Positions 54,932 to 63,700 of a stretch of DNA of 64,000 nt are shown here, one piece after another. The stretch covers positions 101,607 to 165,606 of IMG/VR virus record IMGVR_UViG_3300032242_003148; one strand, written 5' to 3'. Below the pieces are notes generated by a model. It saw only the letters and a program-made list of their open reading frames with translations. It was not told where the DNA came from and searched no databases. This DNA is from a virus. The position numbers were made by a program, and so were the translations under genes. Each line of letters opens with the position of its first letter. Position 1 is the stretch's first letter.

Positions 54932-56002
54932 CTACGCATTTCCTACTTGGTAGTTTTCTACCATTTCGTCTATTGCGTTGTTGAGTTTTTTACTTTGCTC
55001 TAAAGTGGGTATTTGATCGTTAGAAGAATCTAACTTATCTAATATCATTTCTTTAGCATCTTTGGAATACTCCCCGAAGGTATCATAGTGTTTACTCAAT
55101 GGGTCAAGTCCAAGCATAATCATATCTCTAATGATATGTTCTGGTAAATGCCGCAGCAGCTCTTTAATTTCGGGATTTGTTAACTCCAGTGCGTCTATCA
55201 CTTGATATACATATGGAGCTGGTGGCCAAACTGACTGACATTCAATAGACATCGTCAAATTAGACAACCTAGCTTTATAGCTTTTAACATTTTGCCCATT
55301 AGAGCTGGTGTACTCCTCCCAACCACTAAGACTATCCCATACCTGGCGAGCGGTATAATTCTTAAACCTATTCCTCCACCTCCATAGCAAGATACCGCAT
55401 TTACGTGCAGCCTCTTTGCTGTTAGGCTCTACATCAGTCATTAAATACGGCATTAGAGAAGCACCTTCAACCCCTTTGCGAATATTTAACAAATCTATCT
55501 TTAAGTTTTTAAGATCTTCTGTTATGTGTTCAGGAAGAAGACTTATAAGCTTTTTAACTTCGCTTTTTTTAGCCTCCACGCATTTTAGCATCCCTTCTAA
55601 ATATCTAGCCGGTGGCCATCCAGCGTGTCGGCTAGTTTCTAGTGTACGCGAAAGATTAGTTTTTCTATCAGCTTTGCTGCGCACAACACTAAAACCTTTT
55701 TGCAAGGAAGAAGGGTATTCTTCCCAGCTAGGAATTTTATTCCATAGTTCTAGTTCTGTGAGCCCTGCTCTTTCGCGCCACTTTTTAAGCAGCTTTCCGC
55801 ACTCTAGTCTATTAGCATGACTAATATACATATTACTATAATTTGAAGCGGCCGGCTCTTCAATAACCTCGCTTTTAACATCAGAAATTTGAGATAGAAG
55901 ATTTTCAATCTTATGTCCCTCAATTTCTATGTTGCTCTTATGGCTGGCAAAAATATCCAGCAATTTACTCATTACGTCTAACAGTTTATCTATTGTTTGC
56001 AT
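54932..56002 (-). CDS. Internally duplicated regulator-like protein
   Basis: Encodes 356 aa from ATG 56002 (MQTIDKLLDVMSKLLDIFAS). After an N-terminal helix, two copies of a 110-aa unit follow (about 65-170 and 200-310): LECGKLLKKWRERAGLTELE, WNKIPSWEEYPSSLQ, then WPPARYLEGMLKCVEAKKSE; and CGILLWRWRNRFKNYTARQV, WDSLSGWEEYTSSNG, then WPPAPYVYQVIDALELTNPE. Each begins like a Cro/C1-type HTH (LLK.WR...GLT..EL). Likely DNA-binding, perhaps a two-headed repressor. Own terminator downstream. Confidence 0.6.
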   Translation of the reverse strand: MQTIDKLLDVMSKLLDIFASHKSNIEIEGHKIENLLSQISDVKSEVIEEPAASNYSNMYISHANRLECGKLLKKWRERAGLTELELWNKIPSWEEYPSSLQKGFSVVRSKADRKTNLSRTLETSRHAGWPPARYLEGMLKCVEAKKSEVKKLISLLPEHITEDLKNLKIDLLNIRKGVEGASLMPYLMTDVEPNSKEAARKCGILLWRWRNRFKNYTARQVWDSLSGWEEYTSSNGQNVKSYKARLSNLTMSIECQSVWPPAPYVYQVIDALELTNPEIKELLRHLPEHIIRDMIMLGLDPLSKHYDTFGEYSKDAKEMILDKLDSSNDQIPTLEQSKKLNNAIDEMVENYQVGNA

Positions 56003-56132
56003 TTTAATTTTAGTTTTAGTTAACAAAAAATGAACAGGTCCCAAATTAGGGTTGCTCACATAATACTATACCTTAAAAAAAGAGATTATTTGATGGGGGG
56101 TACCCCGTTGCAAAATTGTAATAAAATAGGAC

Positions 56133-56159
56133 TTGCATACCCAGGATTGTTAATATAAC
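56133..56159 (+). promoter_or_regulatory. TTGCAT-type promoter
   Basis: -35 TTGCAT (56133-56138), 15-nt spacer, -10 TATAAC (56154-56159), 8 nt before ATG 56168. Starts the short plus-strand operon. Confidence 0.5.
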
Positions 56160-56167
56160 TTTTCGGT

Positions 56168-56419
56168 ATGGAAAAAACTTATAGCTACATTATACAAGTA
56201 TATGAGCCAGAAGACGCAGAATGGATAGACTGTGAAGATGGCAAATTTCCGTACACAGCTAAAACCCAACAAAAGAAAATAGATCTAGCCTATGAGCGGC
56301 TCCAAGATTGGGCCTCTAGCGTTCCTGGAGTAGATATAAGGTTAATATCCAGAGAAGAAGAATTAATATCATCTGTTAGCTCAGATCAGGAAGAAGAAGC
56401 AGATGAATCATCAGAATAA
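56168..56419 (+). CDS. Small acidic hypothetical protein
   Basis: Encodes 83 aa: MEKTYSYIIQVYEPEDAEWI, a helical middle and a Glu/Ser-rich tail ending EEEADESSE. First gene of a five-gene plus-strand operon of small proteins, probably early genes. Confidence 0.6.
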   Translation: MEKTYSYIIQVYEPEDAEWIDCEDGKFPYTAKTQQKKIDLAYERLQDWASSVPGVDIRLISREEELISSVSSDQEEEADESSE

Positions 56420-56600
56420 CAGTCACGATAACTATGATGATGATGAGATTAGCCCTGAAGAACTCAGAGCTCAGCTAGTTAATTCTCTTGAGTACCTTAT
56501 AGCAGAGGGCCTGGTTGTAGAGGTAGGCGGTAATTATCGGTTAAAGACTAAAAAAGAGATAAGAAAAGAACTTAGGGATATAGAAGATGGAAATTTTTAA
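56403..56600 (+). CDS. Small acidic hypothetical protein
   Basis: Encodes 65 aa: ISPEELRAQLVNSLEYLIAE then GLVVEVGGNYRLKTKKEIRK. The layout (helix, strand GLV..VGG.YRL) resembles small winged-helix fragments. Overlaps both neighbours. Confidence 0.55.
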   Translation: MNHQNNSHDNYDDDEISPEELRAQLVNSLEYLIAEGLVVEVGGNYRLKTKKEIRKELRDIEDGNF

Positions 56601-56820
56601 CAAAATACTACTAACACTAAACTTCTTGTGGCTTTTCTTTATTTTTCTAGGAGTATTAGCTGCAAATATAATGTTTAATGGGGATGTTAAACTTTGGATG
56701 GATAGTACAAAAAAAGATAGTGTAGGAGTAATTTACTATAAGTTTATGATATACTTTACTCTGGTGCTTTTCTTTAGCATACTATATTGGCCAATTTATT
56801 TGGTTTGGAGATTTATATGA
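56587..56820 (+). CDS. Small two-helix membrane protein
   Basis: Encodes 77 aa: membrane helices at about 6-27 (LLTLNFLWLFFIFLGVLAAN) and 52-76 (FMIYFTLVLFFSILYWPIYL). ATGA overlap with the YopX-like gene. Confidence 0.6.
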   Translation: MEIFNKILLTLNFLWLFFIFLGVLAANIMFNGDVKLWMDSTKKDSVGVIYYKFMIYFTLVLFFSILYWPIYLVWRFI

Positions 56821-57230
56821 GAACAGAACCATATAAATTTAGAGCATGGCACCCACAATGGAGAGAGTATATAGAGCTTTCTAATCTCTCATTGGAATAC
56901 AATGGTAGCTGGCATATATCCTCTGATACTAATGGTAAAGTGCACTACCATTGGTTTAATAAGGTTGATGTAAAAATAGAGGAATACACAGGGTTAAAGG
57001 ACAAAACAGACAAAGAAATATACGAGGGAGACGTAATATTCTGTACAGATAGTTTAGAGAAATATGAAGTTAAATTCCATAAAGGAATGTACTGCATATA
57101 CATGCCAAAATCCGATACATATTCACCGCTACATGAATATACTAGCACTAGCTTGGTAGTTGGCTCTCTAGCGAAGAACCCAGAAATACTAACCACAAAA
57201 ACAGAGGAACCCCAAAATGAGCCTAGATGA
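56817..57230 (+). CDS. YopX-family protein
   Basis: Encodes 137 aa from ATG 56817 (MRTEPYKFRAWHPQWREYIE). Family pattern: KFRAW..........., then EEYTGLKDKTDKEIYEGDVI (YTGL.D..G.EIYEGD). Found in many phages; function unknown. An upstream in-frame ATG lies inside the previous gene. Confidence 0.85.
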   Translation: MRTEPYKFRAWHPQWREYIELSNLSLEYNGSWHISSDTNGKVHYHWFNKVDVKIEEYTGLKDKTDKEIYEGDVIFCTDSLEKYEVKFHKGMYCIYMPKSDTYSPLHEYTSTSLVVGSLAKNPEILTTKTEEPQNEPR

Positions 57231-57471
57231 TTACCTAGAAGATCATATGCTCAAGGCAGATGGTTATGATGATTGTGTATTGGGTATTGCTGAACGTGCC
57301 GGTAAATTACCTGTACTAGCCTATTCCACAGACAAGATAATAGACAAACTAGTACAAGACGACGGTATGACCAGGGACGAAGCAGAAGAGTGGTTTAGCT
57401 ATAATATAGTAGACGCCTGGGTAGGTTCAGGCACACCTATCTTTGTTAGACAGATTCAGTTTGAGGATTAA
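57217..57471 (+). CDS. Small acidic hypothetical protein
   Basis: Encodes 84 aa: MSLDDYLEDHMLKADGYDDC, then VLGIAERAGKLPVLAYSTDK, EEWFSYNIVDAWVGSGTPIF. The pattern of LAYS...I...L...G...EA.EWF.YN..GA..G..TP.F is shared with small phage proteins. Its end overlaps the convergent gene by 26 nt. Confidence 0.65.
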   Translation: MSLDDYLEDHMLKADGYDDCVLGIAERAGKLPVLAYSTDKIIDKLVQDDGMTRDEAEEWFSYNIVDAWVGSGTPIFVRQIQFED

Positions 57472-60070
57472 TCAAACTGCTGGGCACTATGTGCTTAGGT
57501 GCGTGTATCTTGAACCCTGACTTGATGTGGGTGATGCCTACATATCCACGATTCAGGTGACTATCTACTTTAAATGCCTTTGGGTTCTTCTCTAGCATTT
57601 TTCTGAGCAACTCGTTCTTATGAACATAGTCTTTCTGGTCACTCATTTTTTTAGCTTTTATCAGCTGTGAGAGCTCTATGGACTTGGCTGTTTTGCTAAG
57701 CTTTTCTTTTTTACTTTTTTCATGAGCCAGCCATGCAGCAATAGAGCTTGCGGTTATTCCCGCCCCAGCTAATGCCCCTAAAGCTCCGCGTATGCGCTGG
57801 CGGCGTATATTCTTTTTAGCTATATCAAATATAGCTTTAGGCATAGCTTTTCTGCCTTTATCAATATCTTTATTAACAATTTTCGCTCTATTAAATGCAT
57901 CTACTTTAGATTTGGCTAATGCTTCCTCGTCTTGTAAAAAATCTATAATTTTATTAGGGTCATCTTCAAGATGCAAACCTCCGGGTATACTTGCGGCAAA
58001 TTCTCTATTTCCTCTGTTCCAGTGATCTGTATTAGGCATTGATGCCTCCCCATTAAGCCATGCTTTCCATCTATCCGCTAAAGAATTTGGTGTGTAATTA
58101 CCATATTCGTATCCCCACACAGCAGGTACAACATTACGTCCTCCGCTCTGTAACATACTTTCTGTGAGTGAGCTTGTTCCTGTGGACCCCATGTGCATAT
58201 CCGCAATTCTCTGTAAACCAACAAAAGTTTTATTATCTAACTTACCATGTATTGGAATAACGTGAGGCACATTTGCTAATGCTGCTCTTAATTCTTTGTT
58301 AGCTCCCGCACTAGCAGTGAGCGCAATTATTTTAACATTTTTTATACCTCTACTCTCTAATTCATTAGAGAGTTCAATTGCCCTCTGACCAACAAAGTCC
58401 CCTCTTCCACTTCCTGATACTGTGATTATTTTTTTCCCTCTCAATTCTTTTATTCTGTCTGCTAGACTAGGTTTAGACTTAGCCAAATCATCAAGAATAA
58501 TATCTTTGGGCGTTAAATCTCTAGCGGTCTCTAATGCTTTGTTTAATATTAGTGGTGTGAATGTTTTATTAGTCCTTATTGCATTAACACCTCTATTTTT
58601 CATTCCTTCAAGCTGTGGACTATTTTGTCCATAGTATAAAATATGATCTCCTTTTCCTAAGCCATTAAATGTGCTACCACTCATAGACTGATCTGCACTA
58701 TGAAATAGGTCTGACATTATACCAACACGACTGTAATAAGGCCTAGCATTGCTATGATTGAAAAATTCATTATGTTGGCGTTTACCTGCATTCATTCCAG
58801 GATCATCAAATGGAGCAAAATGCCCCAAACCAGTATCTGCAATTACATTATAATTAGGCTTCATTTGCCTAGGATCAACTATACCAGATTGATTACGTAT
58901 GATTTTACTTAAATTGAATTTGCGTAGGGACGGGTCTTTTGTTTTTGCTTCTTGAAGTAACTCGAATAGCGCATCTCCCGGGTTACTATGACCACCACCA
59001 ATATCCCAGCTGTTATACTCTGGATTCATTTTACCGTACGTAACAGCTATATTCCTGCTTGGGTTTAGCGCTCTTTGTGTGTTATATCCAGTTATACCTG
59101 CCCCTAGTCCAACGCCAGATGCAACACCCAAGTCAACAGCCAAATCATTATCTTCTCCTGTTTTATTTTTTAATTTATCGTAAGCTTGATAGCCTTTAAT
59201 TGCAGATAATGTTGAACCTGCAGCTAAAAGAGGTAAACGTCCTTTTAAAATTTTTTGAAGTATTGTGGGAACTGTTTGGTGATAAGCTCTTGAAGTACCC
59301 AATACTGTGGCTCTATTATTACCAATCATTCTTAGTACAGTTCCAGCTCCCTCTAACGTTTTAGAGTTACTGAGTATTTCTTTTCTAATTTTTTCTGCCG
59401 CTTGGGGTCCGAACTTACTGCTGTAGAGATTGAGTAAATTTTTTAAAAATCCTTCTGTTTCAGGTAAATTGACATTTTTTAAAAACTCGGCGCTTTCTGG
59501 TCCCGCATTATGAAAAGCCTCTTCTATGTGGTGTTTTCTAAGCTCGTTCAGTGAAATATTAGGATCACTATACATTTTGTAGTGATTAATTGCATGGCTA
59601 TTTAAATTATTTTTAATATCTCCTATAACTTGAGGAATTCCTCTTATAGCCTGAAAGAGAGATTTATTCTTTAAATGATATCCGAGATGATCTTTTATTT
59701 TTCCTAATATTGCACCTTGCTGCAAATTTTTCAAATTAATGCTTCCGGAACGAAGCCCTAATACTTTGCTTTGTGTAATTCCTCTAGCTCCATTGATATA
59801 TGTGTCCATAAACCTTTGCGCCTGATCTGGAGTTAATTTGTTTAAACCCCCAACTAAAAGCTGGTCTATTTCTGTTCTATTTTTACCCAATGCGTCATTC
59901 CATATATCAAATTTTTTACTTATATTTTTTACATCATTAAAAAATTTACCTGCGCCTAGAGTTGCTCCACCAGCAATAATAGGGGTACCCAGAGACAAAT
60001 ACGGATTAGATTTTTCCTGTTCTGTATAAATCTGAGGCGTCTGGGGTAAACTGGCAAGTTCTTCTGGCAT
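57446..60070 (-). CDS. Large virion-like protein with embedded GT-B glycosyltransferase domain
   Basis: Encodes 874 aa. Residues 25-45 are a glycine-rich hydrophobic segment (YLSLGTPIIAGGATLGAGKF); 50-330 are helical; 310-330 is another hydrophobic stretch (DLGVASGVGLGAGITGYN). From about 340 to 690 the sequence resembles a MurG/GT28-type enzyme: first half with NSWDIGGGHSNPGDALFELL (GGGH..A..AL), second half with KIITVSGSGRGDFVGQRAIE, VIPIHGKLDN, and RIADMHMGSTGTSSLTESML (the AD..I...G..S..E motif). The last 150 residues include AKKNIRRQRIRGALGALAGA and more helix. Likely carried in the virion; acceptor unknown. Confidence 0.65.
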   Translation of the reverse strand: MPEELASLPQTPQIYTEQEKSNPYLSLGTPIIAGGATLGAGKFFNDVKNISKKFDIWNDALGKNRTEIDQLLVGGLNKLTPDQAQRFMDTYINGARGITQSKVLGLRSGSINLKNLQQGAILGKIKDHLGYHLKNKSLFQAIRGIPQVIGDIKNNLNSHAINHYKMYSDPNISLNELRKHHIEEAFHNAGPESAEFLKNVNLPETEGFLKNLLNLYSSKFGPQAAEKIRKEILSNSKTLEGAGTVLRMIGNNRATVLGTSRAYHQTVPTILQKILKGRLPLLAAGSTLSAIKGYQAYDKLKNKTGEDNDLAVDLGVASGVGLGAGITGYNTQRALNPSRNIAVTYGKMNPEYNSWDIGGGHSNPGDALFELLQEAKTKDPSLRKFNLSKIIRNQSGIVDPRQMKPNYNVIADTGLGHFAPFDDPGMNAGKRQHNEFFNHSNARPYYSRVGIMSDLFHSADQSMSGSTFNGLGKGDHILYYGQNSPQLEGMKNRGVNAIRTNKTFTPLILNKALETARDLTPKDIILDDLAKSKPSLADRIKELRGKKIITVSGSGRGDFVGQRAIELSNELESRGIKNVKIIALTASAGANKELRAALANVPHVIPIHGKLDNKTFVGLQRIADMHMGSTGTSSLTESMLQSGGRNVVPAVWGYEYGNYTPNSLADRWKAWLNGEASMPNTDHWNRGNREFAASIPGGLHLEDDPNKIIDFLQDEEALAKSKVDAFNRAKIVNKDIDKGRKAMPKAIFDIAKKNIRRQRIRGALGALAGAGITASSIAAWLAHEKSKKEKLSKTAKSIELSQLIKAKKMSDQKDYVHKNELLRKMLEKNPKAFKVDSHLNRGYVGITHIKSGFKIHAPKHIVPSSLINPQTESV

Positions 60071-60114
60071 TTGTTTATTTTAATAGTCTAGATATTTTGA
60101 GCATGCTGGCAAAC

Positions 60115-61788
60115 TTATATTCCGACAGGAGCTAAATTTTTGGCTCGCTCACCTAAAGTATACTCGCCGTCTTGCTTGTCTTGGGCATCTGCTGTTTTAA
60201 TAGGATCGTCCAAACCAAAAGATAACTGGGGAGGATTTTTCAATTTTTCTAGTCTGCTATCTCTATTTGCTACATGAGCTAGCCTTTCAGCTTCTCTTTT
60301 GGCACGGGCTGCACGAACTAGTCCACCTTTACTAGATGCTGCTCTGTGTAACTCAGGATTTTTATAGCGGAGATTGCGATAGTAACTAGAAGCTAATTTA
60401 GCTCCAGAGTCTTTTAATAACCCACTCATGTCCAGCATTCCTTGCTTTTCTTTTTTACCTTTTTTAGCTTTTCTTTTTTTATTGTAATAAGCATTAATTC
60501 CTCCAATACCTGCACCTACGCCGCCAGTAGCAGTCAAATAAGTTAGAAAAGCCGGCAGCATGCTAGCAATATTTTTAGCTTTTAAGTGTCCCGGAAGAGA
60601 TGAGCGCATTATATTAACAGCACCTCTGCGAGAAGCTTCAAACTCAGGCACTAGTATTCCAGCATTAAGTAGTGAGGCTATACCCAATCCCTTTGCGGCC
60701 CCTGTGGCTACGTTTGTATCGTCTTTTGTGGCGCCATATATACCCAAGCCAGAAACAGTTCCAAGAAGGGGTGAAAATTTATGGGTGAGCGGATATAGGT
60801 GTTTTTGCATACCCCCCACAATTCCCTTGTTTTTTGATATATTTGCATGTCCTAACTCATGAGCGATAATTCCTGGCTTGTACATATTCTCATGAGATAC
60901 ATCTACATTACCTATAATTTTATTCCCTTTATCGTCTATATATGGCTTAACATCTATATAGTGGGCATTGTCTGGCCTGCCACTTCCTTTACCAATACCT
61001 AAAAAATTAATATTTTTACCTACCCCAGAATTGTTCAGCAAGTCTTCAACAACATTAGCTTCGGCCTTGGGTATTCCTTTTAAACCAAGCATCATTGCTT
61101 TACCTGATAGATAATTTGCTCCACCTCCAAGTATTCCTCCTATAAGGGATAGCTCTTCTGCCTTTTGTTTATCTCTAAGAATTTTTGCTACAGGATGATT
61201 ATCTTTTTCCTCCTGAGCGGCTATATATTCCTTTACCTGTTGTCGTTTTTGTTCTGGAGATAGCTTACGATAATTTCTAGTCGATAAACGATTAAGACCA
61301 TAAGCAGCACCGCCTCCGGCTAAAATCCCACCTGCCCCATAACCTAATGGTTTTAGTATTTTCATTAGTTTGGATGCACTAGGTGATGTGGTACCATGTC
61401 CAATCATTCCACCTAGCGCCCCACCAAAAAGTCCTCCAACACCACTAACAACCTTATCACCAAAATCTAATTCTTCATTAGACGGAAGATAATTATTAAC
61501 AATTTTTTCTATTTCAGTGTTACTAAGCCTTGGTGGGTTGTTATGTTTTTCCGGGTCAAAATTTAAAAATCCAGGGTATTTTTTATTCTTTTGTTCTTGA
61601 TGCCGCTGGGCACGCAATAAATCTAAAAGTCCGGTTATAGTGTCATTAACATCAGCTTTTTTAACTTTCTTGGGGAGTTTCTCCCCCCTGCTGGATTCAT
61701 TCCACTCATCCACATCAACACCCTGACGCTCAAGCTCTTTGCGATGGATATTAAAGTATGCAGCTTGGGCTTTGGACTTGTATGGCAT
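60115..61788 (-). CDS. Virion-like protein with Zn_peptidase_2 (YugP-type) domain
   Basis: Encodes 557 aa. The N-terminus MPYKSKAQAAYFNIHRKELE is a start common in phage proteins. Glycine-rich membrane segments at about 112-130 (VVSGVGGLFGGALGGMIGHG), 145-165 (GYGAGGILAGGGAAYG) and 212-230. From about 275: zinc motif KPGIIAHELGHANIS (HExxH), then a helical pair and NAGILVPEFEASRRGAVNIM, matching the PVEFDASRRA signature of membrane zinc metalloproteases. The C-terminal 100 residues are basic. Active-site residues are intact. Likely delivered with the genome. Confidence 0.7.
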   Translation of the reverse strand: MPYKSKAQAAYFNIHRKELERQGVDVDEWNESSRGEKLPKKVKKADVNDTITGLLDLLRAQRHQEQKNKKYPGFLNFDPEKHNNPPRLSNTEIEKIVNNYLPSNEELDFGDKVVSGVGGLFGGALGGMIGHGTTSPSASKLMKILKPLGYGAGGILAGGGAAYGLNRLSTRNYRKLSPEQKRQQVKEYIAAQEEKDNHPVAKILRDKQKAEELSLIGGILGGGANYLSGKAMMLGLKGIPKAEANVVEDLLNNSGVGKNINFLGIGKGSGRPDNAHYIDVKPYIDDKGNKIIGNVDVSHENMYKPGIIAHELGHANISKNKGIVGGMQKHLYPLTHKFSPLLGTVSGLGIYGATKDDTNVATGAAKGLGIASLLNAGILVPEFEASRRGAVNIMRSSLPGHLKAKNIASMLPAFLTYLTATGGVGAGIGGINAYYNKKRKAKKGKKEKQGMLDMSGLLKDSGAKLASSYYRNLRYKNPELHRAASSKGGLVRAARAKREAERLAHVANRDSRLEKLKNPPQLSFGLDDPIKTADAQDKQDGEYTLGERAKNLAPVGI

Positions 61789-61839
61789 AATTATTGATTA
61801 TACTTGTTCCCCCTGTGAATTTCTATAAATTTCTATAGA

Positions 61840-63096
61840 TTAGGCTGGAATTTGAACAATTTGATCAGCTATAGGACAACCAAGCCCTGTTGCCAGATCA
61901 TACCCAGTATGTGCAGGTTGGCCATTTGATCCCTCAGTAATATCTCTAAAGTATGTAGAGTAATCGGTTCTAGCTAAGCTATATGCTTTTTCGTTGAACG
62001 GTGTTGTACCTGCATTCCCCAGACTGGCGCGTCTAGCTAGAAGCGCTGACATAATTACAGCGCTCACACTAGTCCCCCCAAATACATACCAACCACCTTG
62101 GCTATCACCTATTGGTGTAAAGTAAACTGAAACACCAGTATATGGGTCAGCAACAAGACTCAAATCAGGAGTACTACGGAATAAACTAGTATTAAAATCT
62201 GCCTGATAATCTGGAGCTGGTATATATTCACTAACACCACCACCGCCCCTATCCCAAGCAGTTTCTGATGTAACTGTATTTGAAGACGAATTATAGATCA
62301 AAGATGTTCCTCCCACAGAGACCACACTTGGGGATACTGAAGGATAACTCACAACACCACCCTTGTCACCCGCTGCAGCAACATAGTTCACTCCACGGTG
62401 CGCAAAGTAGTATTCTAATTTAGCCTGTCCTTGTCTCTCCCTGAATACTGTACTATATGGGTCGTAGTCATAACCAGTATTCTCCCAATCATTTGAACCC
62501 CAGCTCATATTAATCACATCTGCTTTAACAAAAATAGCAGCATATCTCACAGCGTTCAAAAGGGTTTCTTGTTGATCATTGCCAGCCACTACAACCACAA
62601 TTTTTGCTCCTGGGGCCATAGCGTGAGCCCATTGTACGTCAAGAGTAGCTTCTTGCGCCCAATCTAATCCCCATGGTATACCGCCCATGGTTTGCGAAGA
62701 ATATACAATTGGCGATTTTACTGGGTAATGATGGATATGAACTGTTGTGGTGGGAATTCCGTAGGCGGCGCAGAAAGTGTTCAAATCTTTTTGAATATTC
62801 GGATTGTTTACTGCAACTATTATCGCGATAGTCTTTCCACGACCATCTCCTATACTTGATATTTTATCAAATCCGTAGGCTTTTGCAATTTGGCTTGGAC
62901 TATAACCTGACCCCGGTAAAGGTATTGGTAGTGCAGGTACGCTTTGTTGCACTGATGAACCAATGGTATTGTTTAAGTTCCCATCATTATAATTATATTT
63001 CCATTTTAAGTGAGGAATAGCTTTTTTAATCTCACCCAAACCAGTTTTTTTTATATAGTCTAAACGAGACTTTTCATTTATATCAGGAATATCCAT
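61840..63096 (-). CDS. Sedolisin-type (S53) serine-carboxyl protease
   Basis: Encodes 418 aa. Catalytic residues: E149 and D153 in WAQEATLDVQWAHAMAP (E...D spacing of four), oxyanion Asp D244 in AAAGDKGG, and the Ser S343 in VFGGTSVSAV. The calcium site is present at the end: YFRDITEGSNG and GYDLATGLGCP. The central pattern VINMSWGSNDWE and SYPSVSPSVVSVGGTSL also match. The usual long prodomain is missing; only about 85 residues precede the fold, so it may not need self-activation. No signal peptide. In an operon with the zinc protease. Confidence 0.85.
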   Translation of the reverse strand: MDIPDINEKSRLDYIKKTGLGEIKKAIPHLKWKYNYNDGNLNNTIGSSVQQSVPALPIPLPGSGYSPSQIAKAYGFDKISSIGDGRGKTIAIIVAVNNPNIQKDLNTFCAAYGIPTTTVHIHHYPVKSPIVYSSQTMGGIPWGLDWAQEATLDVQWAHAMAPGAKIVVVVAGNDQQETLLNAVRYAAIFVKADVINMSWGSNDWENTGYDYDPYSTVFRERQGQAKLEYYFAHRGVNYVAAAGDKGGVVSYPSVSPSVVSVGGTSLIYNSSSNTVTSETAWDRGGGGVSEYIPAPDYQADFNTSLFRSTPDLSLVADPYTGVSVYFTPIGDSQGGWYVFGGTSVSAVIMSALLARRASLGNAGTTPFNEKAYSLARTDYSTYFRDITEGSNGQPAHTGYDLATGLGCPIADQIVQIPA

Positions 63097-63098
63097 TT

Positions 63099-63578
63099 TT
63101 AGAATTCAGGCTGTGTATTATCCACAGCTCTATCATACTTACCAGCTCTGTAGATTTCCATAGCTTTCTCTAGCGCTTTAGGATTTTTTACTAGTTTTGT
63201 AGGGTCTATAGCCCAGTTACGCAATGCATATGCTCTACGGGGGGTGGGCTTTGTTTGAAAAGCATTGCCGCCATGTCTGCTCTTAAAAGCTTTCCACCTT
63301 TTTATCTGGCGCTCATCATCCTCCATTCTACGCCCCTCGCTATATCTCTTATACCATTGTAGCCAACCATGAGGATCTTCCTTATGGTACCAATGAGCCG
63401 GCCATTCTGGTAGGCTAGCTAATCTAGGCGCAGATTTAGGGCCATACACTTCACTATATGCACCCATCTCTTTTAATTGGGTTGGACTATAGTCAGGCTT
63501 GAACTCCTCATGAAGCCCCGCCAGCTTGTTCAGATAATTCTTAATTACTGAGCTAGGAATATTATACTTCCCACTCAT
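63099..63578 (-). CDS. Conserved marine phage-type protein (PHGWLQWY motif)
   Basis: Encodes 159 aa. LPEWPAHWYHKEDPHGWLQW, YKRYSEGRRMEDDERQIKRW, KAFKSRHGG is a highly conserved-looking motif set (W..H....DP.GWL.WY..Y..GRR...D..QI.RW). Basic, aromatic. The family is widespread in large phages and eukaryotic DNA viruses to my knowledge; function unknown. Two bases separate it from the sedolisin gene. Confidence 0.7.
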   Translation of the reverse strand: MSGKYNIPSSVIKNYLNKLAGLHEEFKPDYSPTQLKEMGAYSEVYGPKSAPRLASLPEWPAHWYHKEDPHGWLQWYKRYSEGRRMEDDERQIKRWKAFKSRHGGNAFQTKPTPRRAYALRNWAIDPTKLVKNPKALEKAMEIYRAGKYDRAVDNTQPEF

Positions 63579-63586
63579 ATTAAAAA

Positions 63587-63676
63587 TTACTTAGAGATGT
63601 TCAGATAAGTCAGAGTCATGGCGCCCAATGGGAGAACCATGAAATTAACCAATACTAATACGTCAGTGATATTCAT
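63587..63676 (-). CDS. Membrane microprotein (29 aa)
   Basis: ATG 63676 to TAA 63587: MNITDVLVLVNFMVLPLGAM, TLTYLNISK. Almost the whole chain is one membrane helix. It fills the 120-nt gap between two conserved genes. Confidence 0.45.
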   Translation of the reverse strand: MNITDVLVLVNFMVLPLGAMTLTYLNISK

Positions 63677-63700
63677 AGTATGATGGGTTAGGGGTTAATA

